Position numbers and translations under genes: made by a program. A model generated the notes under the pieces. It did not search any database. It worked only from the letters and a program-made list of their open reading frames with translations, and had not been told where the DNA came from. A DNA stretch of 64,000 bases from contig NZ_OY782855.1 in assembly GCF_963678425.1 (NCBI RefSeq), positions 124,001 through 188,000 of the forward strand, in the 5' to 3' direction. Position 1 is the stretch's first letter. Each line of letters begins with the position of its first letter. The stretch is from an uncultured Bacteroides sp. (GTDB lineage Bacteria > Bacteroidota > Bacteroidia > Bacteroidales > Bacteroidaceae). Of this stretch, positions 8,799 through 17,803 are shown one piece after another.

Positions 8799-10073
8799 AT
8801 GGCACAACCATTAGCAGAAAGACTTCGGCCAAAGTCACTCGATGACTATATTGGTCAGAAACATTTAGTGGGAGAAGGGGCAATCTTGCGTAAGATGATA
8901 GACGCAGGACGCATTTCGTCATTCATTCTTTGGGGACCACCCGGAGTGGGTAAGACTACCCTTGCTCAGATAATAGCCAACAAACTTGAAACTCCCTTTT
9001 ATACATTGAGCGCAGTCAGCTCGGGCGTTAAAGACGTTCGCGATGTGATTGATAAAGCAAAAAGTGCTCGTTTCTTTTCACAAGCCAGTCCCATTCTGTT
9101 TATAGATGAAATTCATCGATTTAGTAAATCGCAGCAAGATTCCTTGCTAGGAGCTGTGGAGCATGGTACGGTAACACTTATTGGCGCAACAACCGAGAAT
9201 CCTTCGTTTGAAGTGATCCGTCCGCTGCTTTCCCGTTGCCAGCTTTATGTACTTAAGTCACTAGAGAAAGATGATTTACTTGAACTTTTACAGCGTGCCT
9301 TGACACAGGACTCCATTCTTAAAAGTAAAAATATAGAGCTTAAGGAGACAGACGCTATGCTTCGTTATTCAGGCGGAGATGCGCGTAAACTTCTCAATAT
9401 CCTTGAACTGGTAGTTGAGTCTGATAGTGAAGATCCGATTGTGATTACTGACGATAAGGTAACGGAAAGACTTCAACAGAACCCTTTGGCTTACGATAAA
9501 GACGGGGAAATGCATTACGACATTATCTCGGCCTTTATTAAAAGTATTCGCGGTAGTGATCCAGATGGCGCTATTTATTGGCTGGCTCGCATGGTGGAAG
9601 GCGGTGAAGATCCTGCTTTTATTGCCCGCAGATTAGTAATCTCTGCTTCTGAAGATATTGGTCTGGCAAATCCAAATGCTTTGCTGCTTGCCAATGCTTG
9701 CTTTGAAACATTAATGAAGATAGGATGGCCCGAAGGACGAATCCCTTTGGCAGAAACAACTATTTATCTGGCCACCAGTCCCAAAAGTAATTCTGCCTAC
9801 AATGCCATTAATGATGCTTTGGAATTGGTGCGAGAAACCGGGAATCTTCCTGTACCTTTGCACTTACGCAATGCTCCTACAAAATTGATGAAACAACTGG
9901 GCTATGGCAATGACTATAAATATGCCCATAATTATAAAGATAATTTTGTGAAACAACAATTTCTTCCCGACGAACTAAAAGCTAAATCCATATGGCATCC
10001 GCAGGACAATCCTGCTGAGGCTAAGTTGAAAGAACGCATGAAACAACTTTGGGAAGACAGATATATTGATTGA
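8799..10073 (+). CDS. rarA: RarA/MgsA replication-associated recombination AAA+ ATPase
   Basis: RarA is a clamp-loader-like AAA+ ATPase that acts at stalled replication forks and single-strand gaps. The 424-residue length is typical. The N-terminus PLAERLRPKSLDDYIGQKHL is the family hallmark. Walker A GPPGVGKTT, Walker B LFIDEIHRFSKSQQD, sensor 1 (GATTENPSF) and an arginine-finger region (LSRC) follow in order. The C-terminal helical tetramerisation region includes DPDGAIYWLARMVEGGEDP. It is followed 21 bp later by a dehydrogenase gene, so the two may be co-transcribed. Confidence 0.95.
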   Translation: MAQPLAERLRPKSLDDYIGQKHLVGEGAILRKMIDAGRISSFILWGPPGVGKTTLAQIIANKLETPFYTLSAVSSGVKDVRDVIDKAKSARFFSQASPILFIDEIHRFSKSQQDSLLGAVEHGTVTLIGATTENPSFEVIRPLLSRCQLYVLKSLEKDDLLELLQRALTQDSILKSKNIELKETDAMLRYSGGDARKLLNILELVVESDSEDPIVITDDKVTERLQQNPLAYDKDGEMHYDIISAFIKSIRGSDPDGAIYWLARMVEGGEDPAFIARRLVISASEDIGLANPNALLLANACFETLMKIGWPEGRIPLAETTIYLATSPKSNSAYNAINDALELVRETGNLPVPLHLRNAPTKLMKQLGYGNDYKYAHNYKDNFVKQQFLPDELKAKSIWHPQDNPAEAKLKERMKQLWEDRYID

Positions 10074-10094
10074 ACTTATAAATTTAAAAAGAAT

Positions 10095-11051
10095 ATGAAA
10101 ATTGTAGTATTAGACGGCTATGGAGCTAATCCAGGTGATTTATCCTGGGATGAACTCAAAGTATTGGGTGATTGTACTGTTTATGATCGTACTTCCACTG
10201 CCGATGTAATTGCTCGTGCACAAGGTGCAGAGGTTGTATTAACCAATAAAACGGAAATTAGTGCGGAGGCAATTGCTGCTCTTTCGGATTTAAAATATAT
10301 TGGCGTAATGGCAACAGGTTATAATGTGGTAGATATTGCTGCTGCAAAAGAACGTGGAATTGTTGTAACCAATACTCCTGCTTATAGCACGGTATCAGTA
10401 GCACAGATGGCTTTTGCACATATTTTGAATATAACTCAGCAGGTTGCTCACCATTCAAACGAAGTGAAAAAGGGACGTTGGACAAACAATGCTGATTTCT
10501 GTTTCTGGGATACGCCGTTAACTGAACTGAGTGGACTTAAACTTGGTATAGTGGGACTGGGGCATACCGGAATGGCTACGGCACGCATTGCTTTTGGATT
10601 TGGCATGAATGTTTGTGCATACACTTCAAAGTCACAACTTCAATTACCTCCCGAAATCAAAATGATGACAAAAGAGGAGATCTTTACAGAGTGTGATATT
10701 GTGAGTCTTCACTGTCCACTTACAGAAGAAACCCGGGAAATTGTCGATGCAAAACGTCTGGCAACCATGAAGCCAACCTCTATACTTATTAATACAGGTC
10801 GTGGTTCACTTGTTAATGAGCACGATTTGGCCGATGCTTTGAATAATGGCATTATTTACGCCGCCGGATTAGACGTACTTACATCTGAACCACCTTTAGC
10901 AGATAATCCCTTGCTTACGGCTAAAAACTGTTATATTACTCCTCATATTGCGTGGGCAACCAAGGCTTCCCGTATGAGACTAATGAGCATCCTGGCTGAA
11001 AATATTAAAGCTTTTGCAGCTGGTAAACCAATTAATAACGTGGCGAAATAA
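10095..11051 (+). CDS. D-2-hydroxyacid dehydrogenase (hydroxypyruvate/glycerate type)
   Basis: An NAD(P)-dependent dehydrogenase of 318 residues that interconverts 2-keto acids and D-2-hydroxy acids. The Rossmann motif is GLGHTGMATARIA near residue 155. The catalytic residues sit in NTGRGSLVNEHDL (Arg), GLDVLTSEPP (Glu) and ITPHIAW (His). The N-terminal MKIVVLDGYGANPGDLSW start is typical of the hydroxypyruvate/glycerate reductase branch in Bacteroides, but the true substrate cannot be fixed from sequence. It lies 21 bp after rarA and ends at a strong terminator. Confidence 0.87.
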   Translation: MKIVVLDGYGANPGDLSWDELKVLGDCTVYDRTSTADVIARAQGAEVVLTNKTEISAEAIAALSDLKYIGVMATGYNVVDIAAAKERGIVVTNTPAYSTVSVAQMAFAHILNITQQVAHHSNEVKKGRWTNNADFCFWDTPLTELSGLKLGIVGLGHTGMATARIAFGFGMNVCAYTSKSQLQLPPEIKMMTKEEIFTECDIVSLHCPLTEETREIVDAKRLATMKPTSILINTGRGSLVNEHDLADALNNGIIYAAGLDVLTSEPPLADNPLLTAKNCYITPHIAWATKASRMRLMSILAENIKAFAAGKPINNVAK

Positions 11052-11083
11052 TTAGAAGATTATTCATTCGTAAAAAGATACAG

Positions 11084-11124
11084 GAAAGGTTGTTACTTAA
11101 TTTTTAGTAACAACCTTTCTTTCT
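11084..11124 (+). terminator. intrinsic terminator
   Basis: A 14-bp perfect stem (GAAAGGTTGTTACT, 11084-11097, with 11106-11119) and a T-rich tail. It ends the rarA/dehydrogenase unit. Confidence 0.85.
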
Positions 11125-11147
11125 TTTAATTATTTTCTTTTGGAAAC

Positions 11148-11177
11148 TTGTGTTATAGGAAAATAGCAGTATATTTG
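11148..11177 (+). promoter_or_regulatory. promoter of the sulfur-transfer flavoprotein gene
   Basis: TTG at 11148-11150, a 19-bp spacer, then TATATTTG at 11170-11177, a full match to the Bacteroides promoter. The start codon is 72 bp downstream. Confidence 0.7.
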
Positions 11178-11249
11178 CATAATAATTCCAATGGAAAATA
11201 TTAATAGTGGAATTTTGATAAAGAAATAGGCTATAAAACAGAATAGAAA

Positions 11250-13721
11250 ATGAGTGGAGAAAAGTACATTATTATCGGAGGTGTAGCTGGTGGTGCAACA
11301 ACAGCTGCCCGAATCAGACGAATGAATGAAGAGGTCGAAGTGATCATGTTCGAAAAGGGAGATTATATCTCTTATGCTAATTGCGGACTACCTTATTATA
11401 TAGGTAATGTGATAGAGGATAGGAATAAACTGTTTGTACAAACGCCCGAATCGTTTGGTTTACGTTTCAATATTGATGTCAGAGTTCGCTCAGAAGTTGT
11501 GAGTATTGACAGGGATAAAAAAGAAGTTCTTGTTCGTAGGCGCAATGGAGAAGAATACATTGAAAAGTATGATAAGCTTTTACTTTCTCCCGGAGCATAT
11601 CCGGTTCGTCCTCCTTTTCCGGGAATAGACCTTGATGGAATCTTTACTTTGCGCAATGTGAATGATACAGATGCTATCAAAAACTACATGAATAGCCATC
11701 AGGTAAAAAGAGCTGTAGTAGTAGGTGCCGGTTTTATAGGTCTGGAAATGGCCGAAAATTTGCAGCATGCCGGAGCAAAAGTATCTGTTGTTGAGATGCT
11801 AAACCAGGTAATGCCGCCAATAGATTATTCTATGGCTTCGCTTGTTCATCAGCATTTGCAGGACAAAGGAGTAAATCTTTATCTGGAACATGCCGTCAGT
11901 GTATTTACAAAGAAAGGAAACTCTATTGAAGTTGTCTTTAAAAACGGTAAATGTATAATGGCCGATATTGTGATTCTTTCCATAGGGGTGCGTCCCGAGA
12001 CAACATTGGCAAAGCAAGCCGGACTTGTAATAGGGGAGACCGGAGGAATTGTGGTGAATGATTATTTGCAGACTTCCGATGAAAATATTTATGCAGTGGG
12101 AGATGCCATTGAATTCAAACATCCAATAACCGGAAAACCCTGGCTGAATTATCTGGCTGGACCGGCTAACAGGCAGGGGCGTATCTGTGCTGATAATATG
12201 CTGCTTGGGAATAAGACGAGATACGAAGGAGCTATTGGAACAGCCATTGCAAAAGTCTTTGATTTTACAGTTGCTTCAACAGGACTTGCGGCAAAGCAAC
12301 TAAAAAAGAATGAGATACCTTACCTCTCTTCGGTTACTCATTCCGGTTCTCATGCAGGATACTATCCTGATTCTTTGCAGATGAGCATTAAAATCACTTT
12401 TAGTCCGGTGGATGGAAAACTTTACGGTGCTCAGATTGTGGGATGTGATGGAGTCGATAAGCGAATTGATCAGATTGCGTTGCTTATTAAACAACGAGGC
12501 ACGGTTTATGATTTAATGCAATTGGAACACGCCTATGCACCACCTTATTCATCGGCAAAAGATCCTATTGCCATAGCCGGTTATGTGGCGGAGAATATTT
12601 TGTTGAAACGAGCGAACATTGTCACATGGAGAGAGATGCTGCAGGTAAATGATGGTATTATACTGGATGTTCGTACTTCTGTTGAGTTTTCTTTAGGAGC
12701 TATACCTGGAGCAATAAATATTCCTTTAGACGGAATACGGAATCATTTAAATGAGATACCCAAAGATAAGAACATTTATATCTATTGTGCTGTAGGGCTC
12801 AGAGGATATCTTGCTACAAGAGTGCTGATGCAGAAGGGTTTTGATCATGTATTTAATCTTTCGGGAGGGTATAAACTTTATCGGTCGGCCACTACTCCGG
12901 TGATTTTAGATGAAAAAGATATGAATGCTTGTTCCGCTGCAACAGGAACAGATAGTAACACAAATAATGATTCAGAGATGGAAACAATAAAAATAGATGC
13001 TTGCGGATTACAATGCCCTGGTCCCATTATGAAACTAAAAAAGAGTATTGAAGATATCAATGTGGGAGATCGCCTGGAGGTTATAGCTACTGACCCCGGT
13101 TTTCGTAGAGATTCTCAGGCTTGGTGTAATATGACAGGGCATAAGATGGTCTCACAATCAGCAGATTCCGGCAAGTATGTGTCAATCATTGAAAAGATGG
13201 AAAGAAAGAAAACAAGTCCATCATTTAGTGAATCTCCTGTTGAATGTAGTGGCAAAGGGAAAACTTTTATTCTGTTCAGTGATGATTTGGACAAAGCTTT
13301 AGCTACTTTTGTACTCGCAAACGGAGCAGTTTCCACTGGAGAGAAGGTGAGCATCTTCTTTACGTTCTGGGGATTGAATGCAATTAAGAAAACAAACAAG
13401 CCAAAAGTGCAGAAAGATATCTTTGGAAGAATGTTCTCAATGATGCTTCCTTCAGACACAATGGCGCTGAAACTTTCTAAAATGCATATGATGGGTATTG
13501 GCAGTAAAATGATGAGATTTATAATGAACAAGAAAGGGATTGATTCACTTGAGTCATTACGCCAGCAGGCTTTGGATAATGGTGTGGAATTTATTGCTTG
13601 TCAGATGTCAATGGATGTAATGGGGGTAAAAGCCGAAGAATTGCTCGATGAAGTAACTATTGGAGGTGTGGCTACTTATATGGAGCGCGCGGATAAGTCC
13701 AATATAAATTTATTTATTTAA
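11250..13721 (+). CDS. CoA-disulfide-reductase-like flavoprotein fused to rhodanese, TusA and DsrE domains
   Basis: A four-domain cytoplasmic protein of 823 residues. Residues 1 to about 450 are an FAD/NAD(P)H pyridine-nucleotide disulfide reductase of the CoA-disulfide/persulfide reductase class, with GGVAGGATTAARIRR for FAD and the redox cysteine C45 in YANCGLPYYIG. A rhodanese domain follows, with its catalytic cysteine in IYIYCAVGLRG. A TusA domain then has CGLQCPGPIMKLK. The last 160 residues are a DsrE2-like domain. All are sulfane-sulfur carriers, so the protein probably moves and reduces persulfide sulfur internally. A MarR gene follows 16 bp later and is its likely regulator. Confidence 0.9.
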   Translation: MSGEKYIIIGGVAGGATTAARIRRMNEEVEVIMFEKGDYISYANCGLPYYIGNVIEDRNKLFVQTPESFGLRFNIDVRVRSEVVSIDRDKKEVLVRRRNGEEYIEKYDKLLLSPGAYPVRPPFPGIDLDGIFTLRNVNDTDAIKNYMNSHQVKRAVVVGAGFIGLEMAENLQHAGAKVSVVEMLNQVMPPIDYSMASLVHQHLQDKGVNLYLEHAVSVFTKKGNSIEVVFKNGKCIMADIVILSIGVRPETTLAKQAGLVIGETGGIVVNDYLQTSDENIYAVGDAIEFKHPITGKPWLNYLAGPANRQGRICADNMLLGNKTRYEGAIGTAIAKVFDFTVASTGLAAKQLKKNEIPYLSSVTHSGSHAGYYPDSLQMSIKITFSPVDGKLYGAQIVGCDGVDKRIDQIALLIKQRGTVYDLMQLEHAYAPPYSSAKDPIAIAGYVAENILLKRANIVTWREMLQVNDGIILDVRTSVEFSLGAIPGAINIPLDGIRNHLNEIPKDKNIYIYCAVGLRGYLATRVLMQKGFDHVFNLSGGYKLYRSATTPVILDEKDMNACSAATGTDSNTNNDSEMETIKIDACGLQCPGPIMKLKKSIEDINVGDRLEVIATDPGFRRDSQAWCNMTGHKMVSQSADSGKYVSIIEKMERKKTSPSFSESPVECSGKGKTFILFSDDLDKALATFVLANGAVSTGEKVSIFFTFWGLNAIKKTNKPKVQKDIFGRMFSMMLPSDTMALKLSKMHMMGIGSKMMRFIMNKKGIDSLESLRQQALDNGVEFIACQMSMDVMGVKAEELLDEVTIGGVATYMERADKSNINLFI

Positions 13722-13737
13722 TCAATCTAAGAAGAAT

Positions 13738-14103
13738 ATGATAAAGTTGATCTGCCAGTTACGGGATATTAATATGGCTATGAATGAGCTCGAGATACAG
13801 CTGAATGAGAAATATGGCATTGGGCTAAATGAGGCAATGGCTCTGTGTTGTCTTTCCGATGGTCGATTGTCTGCGACTGAGATTGCTGAAAAAACAGGAA
13901 TGACAAATTCACATTGTTCCAAAGTTATTCGATCTATTGAACAAAAGTTGTTAATAGAACGTAGTCTTGGAGAAAACGACAAGAGGCAAATGTATTTTTG
14001 CTTAAATAAGGAGGGCAAAAAGAAACTATCGCAGATAAAGTGCAAAGGGCTTGTTCTGCCAGAAGCATTGCGCCCTGTTCTGGGCAATTGTGAAGAGGAA
14101 TAA
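13738..14103 (+). CDS. MarR-type winged-helix regulator
   Basis: A 121-residue DNA-binding protein. The winged-helix core LSATEIAEKTGMTNSHCSKVIRSIEQKLLIER is followed by the MarR wing (LGENDKRQMYFCLNKEGKKKL). It is short for the family because the long dimerisation helices are reduced. It lies 16 bp after the sulfur-transfer flavoprotein and shares its transcript. A cysteine within the recognition-helix region (SHCSK) could make it sensitive to thiol state; this is inference. Its target is probably its own operon. Confidence 0.8.
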   Translation: MIKLICQLRDINMAMNELEIQLNEKYGIGLNEAMALCCLSDGRLSATEIAEKTGMTNSHCSKVIRSIEQKLLIERSLGENDKRQMYFCLNKEGKKKLSQIKCKGLVLPEALRPVLGNCEEE

Positions 14104-14154
14104 GTAGATAGAATGTAATGTCGTAATATTATTCTGTAAAAGCTTAAATATGTA

Positions 14155-14191
14155 AAAAGCACGCTGGTTTAGTTTGAACCAGTGTGCTTTT
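14155..14191 (+). terminator. intrinsic terminator
   Basis: A 15-bp stem with one G-T pair (14155-14169 with 14177-14191), loop TAGTTTG. It follows the MarR gene. The rest of the gap to the IS element (14192-14467) shows no gene or recognisable signal. Confidence 0.8.
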
Positions 14192-14467
14192 GTTATAATG
14201 TTGCGTTCCAGGATAAATTTCTAATTATTCTTTTCCTTTTTACGATGCCTGTTTTTAATAATTAAGTGCTTTTTATAAAGCAAAAAATCATTGTGGCATG
14301 GTTTTATCTTTTATAAGGTGTTGTAAATGAGGAGTGAAACATATTTTAACTCAAAATAAAATCCGAAAAGCGAAATCTTACAGGTTGTTTTCTGTCCTAC
14401 TATTTTATTTATTGAAATAAGTAACTGATAATGAGGCGCGGGCAATAATATATCACCCCCTAAGAAG

Positions 14468-15601
14468 CCGAATTCAAGTTATAAACGCAACTCTCTCCTA
14501 TGTTTTTTTAATGTATTAATAAACTCCATTGGGGTATAATATCCCAACCTTTTTCTCGGTCTTGAATTAATTAAATTTTCTACTATTTCTACCTGTTTTT
14601 CAGTTACTTCACTAAAGTCTGTCCCCTTAGGAAAGTATTGCCTGACTAATCCATTTATATTTTCATTTGCTCCTCTTTCCCAAGAATGATAGGGTTTGGC
14701 AAAATAGAAATTAATTCTCAATTTTGTTTCTATTTTTTTATGAAAAGCAAACTCAAACCCATTATCCGAGGTTATAGTGAAGATTTTCCCTTTAAATGAT
14801 GTTAAACATTTAATAGCCGTATCTGCCATTGATTTTGGATCACGCCCCTTAAGTTTGCGTATCCATAAGCGTCCGGTAAGCCTATCATTAATGGTCATTA
14901 GTGCACTCTTTTTATTCTTTCCAATTATAGAATCTATTTCAAAATCACCAAACCTTTTGCGTTCCTCTACAATGGCAGGTCTTTGATCAATAGTTCTGCG
15001 ATTTTTAAGTATCCCTCTACTATTATATTCAGAGCCGCGTTTTTTGTTTTTTCGCCCTCTTCGGCGCAAATATTTATAAAGGCGTCCTTTCTGACGTTTA
15101 TCTTTCCAGATCCATTGATAAAGTATTTCATGAGAAACCATGGGAATCGACTGTAATTTGCACCGACCTGATATCTGTTCCGGACTATAATTAAATTCTA
15201 TTAGCAGATCCTTTGCAAGAGCCTTCATTTCTTGGGTAAAGACTACTTTCCCAGGGCGACATTTCTTTCTTAAGTCAGCTTTCTTTTGAGCTTCACGGGG
15301 CATGTACTGATGCCAGGAGCCATAAGAATTACGAATGATTTCACGGCCTATGGTACTTTTATGAACCTTTACAAGAGAGGCTATCTCACTTTTACTTTTT
15401 CCACTGTGAAGATATGCAGAAATTTCATATCTTTGTTCTTGGGTTAAATGTTTCATCTTGTAACTGATTTTGTAGGAGATTGAGGGAACAAGATAATTAT
15501 TTTATCCCATCAGAGAAAGGGGGGAAGAAAAACATTTTCCCCTTCTCTGAAAAAATATTCAATCTAAAATTCCATCAGTTGCATTTAACACTTGAATTTA
15601 G
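14468..15601 (-). mobile_element. IS30-family insertion sequence
   Basis: A transposase gene bounded by imperfect 24-bp terminal inverted repeats. The right end at 15578-15601 (starting GTTGCATTTAACACTTGAAT) matches the complement of the left end at 14468-14491 at about 19 of 24 positions. The left repeat overlaps the last codons of the transposase. Exact outer ends are uncertain by a few bases, and I could not confirm a 2-3 bp target duplication. Between the transposase start and the right end is a GC-rich hairpin (about 15512-15551), which may shield the gene from outside transcription. Confidence 0.85.
14479..15456 (-). CDS. IS30-family transposase
   Basis: A 325-residue DDE transposase that appears complete. 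The N-terminal helix-turn-helix is LTQEQRYEISAYLHSGKS followed by HKSTIGREI. The catalytic triad is seen as FGDFEIDSI (D), ITSDNGFEF (D) and WERGANENINGLVRQYFPK (E), the last being the IS30 hallmark. The relatives known from Bacteroides are IS4351-like. The protein ends RRELRL within the left terminal repeat. Nothing suggests inactivation. Confidence 0.93.
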   Translation of the reverse strand: MKHLTQEQRYEISAYLHSGKSKSEIASLVKVHKSTIGREIIRNSYGSWHQYMPREAQKKADLRKKCRPGKVVFTQEMKALAKDLLIEFNYSPEQISGRCKLQSIPMVSHEILYQWIWKDKRQKGRLYKYLRRRGRKNKKRGSEYNSRGILKNRRTIDQRPAIVEERKRFGDFEIDSIIGKNKKSALMTINDRLTGRLWIRKLKGRDPKSMADTAIKCLTSFKGKIFTITSDNGFEFAFHKKIETKLRINFYFAKPYHSWERGANENINGLVRQYFPKGTDFSEVTEKQVEIVENLINSRPRKRLGYYTPMEFINTLKKHRRELRL

Positions 15602-15612
15602 GGAATACAAAA

Positions 15613-15755
15613 AAATAGCATAGTTCCCCGCACACTTTTATTTTTAACTTAATCTTAAGTCCCTTATTGATTATTCAGAATATCTAAATTATCGGTATAG
15701 AACAGCAGATAGAAAGGCTTGCTAAAAATAGCCGATTGCTTAAACTATGCTATTT
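15613..15755. repeat. 13-bp perfect inverted repeats beside the IS right end
   Basis: AAATAGCATAGTT at 15613-15625 and its exact complement at 15743-15755, separated by 117 bp of non-coding DNA. GGGAA at 15601 and TTCCC at 15754 extend the symmetry loosely. The role is unknown; it may be the remains of a small non-autonomous element. Confidence 0.5.
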
Positions 15756-15830
15756 CCCTGATCGTATTATTTTTATGATAAACAAGTCAGTTCTAACCAA
15801 TTCAGGTTATATATATAGTCGTTCATCAGT

Positions 15831-16919
15831 TTATGCTTGTTGAAGAAGAGTCTGAACAATTCTGTCGGCAGTTCTTCCGTCCCATCTTTCAGGAAGACTT
15901 CCTTGTTTCCATTCACCTTGCATAATTTTTGATACTGCATTTCCTAGTTTCTCAGCATTTTCACCTACCAATTCATTGGTCCCTATTGAACAAGTTTCAG
16001 GATGTTCCACATATGTATTTAATGTAATACATGGAATGCCTAGGAAAGTTGCTTCTTCAGCTACATTTCCAGAATCTGTTATTATTGCTTTCGCTTTATT
16101 GGTGAGATATCCAAACGAAAGATAGCTTTGCGGAGGAAGAACATGCAAATTCGGAGCTTTAATATTCAGTTCGTTTATTGCATCACGCACATAGGTGTGA
16201 AGGGGTGCAACAATAGTAGTGCCCTGAGACTCCAAAATCAGACGTTCAATTAGCTCTTTGAAATTTTCTTTGTTTTCTATTAATGCGTGACGATTAATAG
16301 TCAGAAGAAAATAATTCTTTTCTTTCAGTCCTAATATATCAAATGATGCAGGCTTAATAAACCTATTGCGGTTATATCTCAAAGAATCCATTAGTATATT
16401 CCCTACCAGAAAAACTTGTTCATTGCCGGTGCCTGTCTGATTTAAATTACGGTTGGCTCCCATCCCTGCAGTAAACAAGAAATCTGAAAGCCCGTCTGTA
16501 ATCATACGATTTACTTCTTTAGGCATACTCATATCGAAAGAACGTGTTCCTGCAACAAGGTGAGCTACTTTAATATTCTGCTTTTTGGCTACAATAGCAC
16601 AAGCCATTGTAGAAGTCAGATCATCAACGACTAACACCACGTTGGTTGGATTTTCCTTCAATTCTTTTTCAAATGCAAGCATAATACCACCTGTTCGTTC
16701 AGTTAGATTTTCGAATCCAACTTCTAAATAGGCAACTGGCTTTTTCATGTTTAAATCGACAAAAAGAGAAGGATCCAGACTACTGTCACTGGATAATCCT
16801 GTATATATTAATCTGTATGAGATTTCTTTTCCTTGCTCCCTGGCTTTGTCTATAGCCCGCGTAATAGGAGCAATCTTCATAAAATTGGGACGAGCCCCTG
16901 CAACAATAGTTATTTTCAT
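15831..16919 (-). CDS. divergent UDP-GlcNAc 2-epimerase-family protein (WecB-like)
   Basis: A 362-residue protein with the two-Rossmann GT-B-like fold of non-hydrolysing UDP-GlcNAc 2-epimerases. The family start is clear (KITIVAGARPNFMKIAPI), as is the late nucleotide-binding loop ITDSGNVAEEATFLGIPCITL. Several positions that are catalytic in E. coli WecB look replaced: the HVEAG motif reads HLVAG (Glu to Val), and the region normally holding the catalytic His reads LTINRHAL (Asn). PKEVNR retains a Glu. Activity as a standard epimerase is therefore uncertain. The gene stands alone, with -7 TAATTTTG on the minus strand at 16949-16956. Confidence 0.8.
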   Translation of the reverse strand: MKITIVAGARPNFMKIAPITRAIDKAREQGKEISYRLIYTGLSSDSSLDPSLFVDLNMKKPVAYLEVGFENLTERTGGIMLAFEKELKENPTNVVLVVDDLTSTMACAIVAKKQNIKVAHLVAGTRSFDMSMPKEVNRMITDGLSDFLFTAGMGANRNLNQTGTGNEQVFLVGNILMDSLRYNRNRFIKPASFDILGLKEKNYFLLTINRHALIENKENFKELIERLILESQGTTIVAPLHTYVRDAINELNIKAPNLHVLPPQSYLSFGYLTNKAKAIITDSGNVAEEATFLGIPCITLNTYVEHPETCSIGTNELVGENAEKLGNAVSKIMQGEWKQGSLPERWDGRTADRIVQTLLQQA

Positions 16920-16948
16920 GCCTATAATATAGATTATTATTTTGACAG

Positions 16949-16956
16949 CAAAATTA
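16949..16956 (-). promoter_or_regulatory. -7 element TAATTTTG for the WecB-like gene
   Basis: A TAnnTTTG match on the minus strand, 30 bp upstream of the start codon. Confidence 0.5.
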
Positions 16957-17019
16957 CACTTTCTTTCAGAAAACCACTTATAAACCTCTTTACTTTTTTA
17001 TTATTTGATTGTTTATTCG

Positions 17020-17027
17020 TTACTTTG
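17020..17027 (+). promoter_or_regulatory. -7-like element TTACTTTG for the TRIC-family gene
   Basis: Matches five of the six fixed positions of TAnnTTTG, 17 bp upstream of the ATG at 17045. It lies inside the longer reading frame that opens at 17009, which argues for the shorter start. Confidence 0.4.
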
Positions 17028-17044
17028 TGGAAAAAGTTAGAAAT

Positions 17045-17653
17045 ATGCCTACTTTTGTTCAGATTATAGAATTTATTGGGACCTTTGCTTTCGCTATTAG
17101 TGGCATTCGTTTAGCTTCTGCTAAACAGTTTGATTGGTTTGGAGCATATGTTGTCGGCGTTGCCACTGCTATTGGTGGTGGAACAATTCGTGATCTTCTT
17201 CTCGATGTTACTCCTTTTTGGATGACAAATCCTATTTATTTAATTTGTTCGGCCTTGGCTTTGGTGTGGGTAATCTCTTTTGGCAAAGAATTAGTCCATT
17301 TACATAATACCTTTTTTATATTTGACTCAATAGGTCTTGCTCTGTTTACTGTTGTAGGAGTGCAAAAAACAATTGTTTTGGGATATCCGTTCTGGGTTGC
17401 CATTATAATGGGTACTATCACAGGTGCCGCAGGAGGTGTTATTCGGGATATTTGCATAAATGAGATTCCACTTATTTTTAGAAAAGAAATTTATGCCATG
17501 GCCTGTGTTGTTGGAGGAATAGTTTACTGGTGCTGTACTTTGATGACTCTTGATGCCATGATTGTACAATGTGTCAGCGGATTCAGTGTTTTTCTCGTAA
17601 GAATTCTGGCCGTTAAATATAATATTTGTTTACCTAGGCTGAAAGGCGAATAA
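17045..17653 (+). CDS. TRIC/UPF0126-type cation channel family membrane protein
   Basis: An inner-membrane protein of about 202 residues with six to seven hydrophobic helices. It contains the duplicated glycine-rich TRIC signatures: FAISGIRLASAK with AIGGGTIRDLLL in the first half, and TGAAGGVIRDICINEIPLIF in the second. Members form trimeric potassium-permeable channels; the physiological role in bacteria is unclear. I chose the ATG at 17045 (MPTFVQIIEFIGTFAF) because the family begins there and because the -7-like element lies upstream of it. It is divergent from the WecB-like gene. Confidence 0.85.
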   Translation: MPTFVQIIEFIGTFAFAISGIRLASAKQFDWFGAYVVGVATAIGGGTIRDLLLDVTPFWMTNPIYLICSALALVWVISFGKELVHLHNTFFIFDSIGLALFTVVGVQKTIVLGYPFWVAIIMGTITGAAGGVIRDICINEIPLIFRKEIYAMACVVGGIVYWCCTLMTLDAMIVQCVSGFSVFLVRILAVKYNICLPRLKGE

Positions 17654-17803
17654 CCTAAAAACTATTATTTTATGATGTAAAAACAGTTATTAATAATATA
17701 CCCCCTAATTGCTAATAGAATTTGGGCTATTGATTGAACTTAATTTGTGTACTATTGCATTAACGAGATAACCTTATAGTATTAACACAAAAACAAGCAG
17801 TCT

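Noticed and set aside
13722..14162. Minus-strand 146-residue open frame over the MarR gene
   Set aside because: It is an antisense shadow of the MarR gene with no family resemblance and ends in the terminator region.
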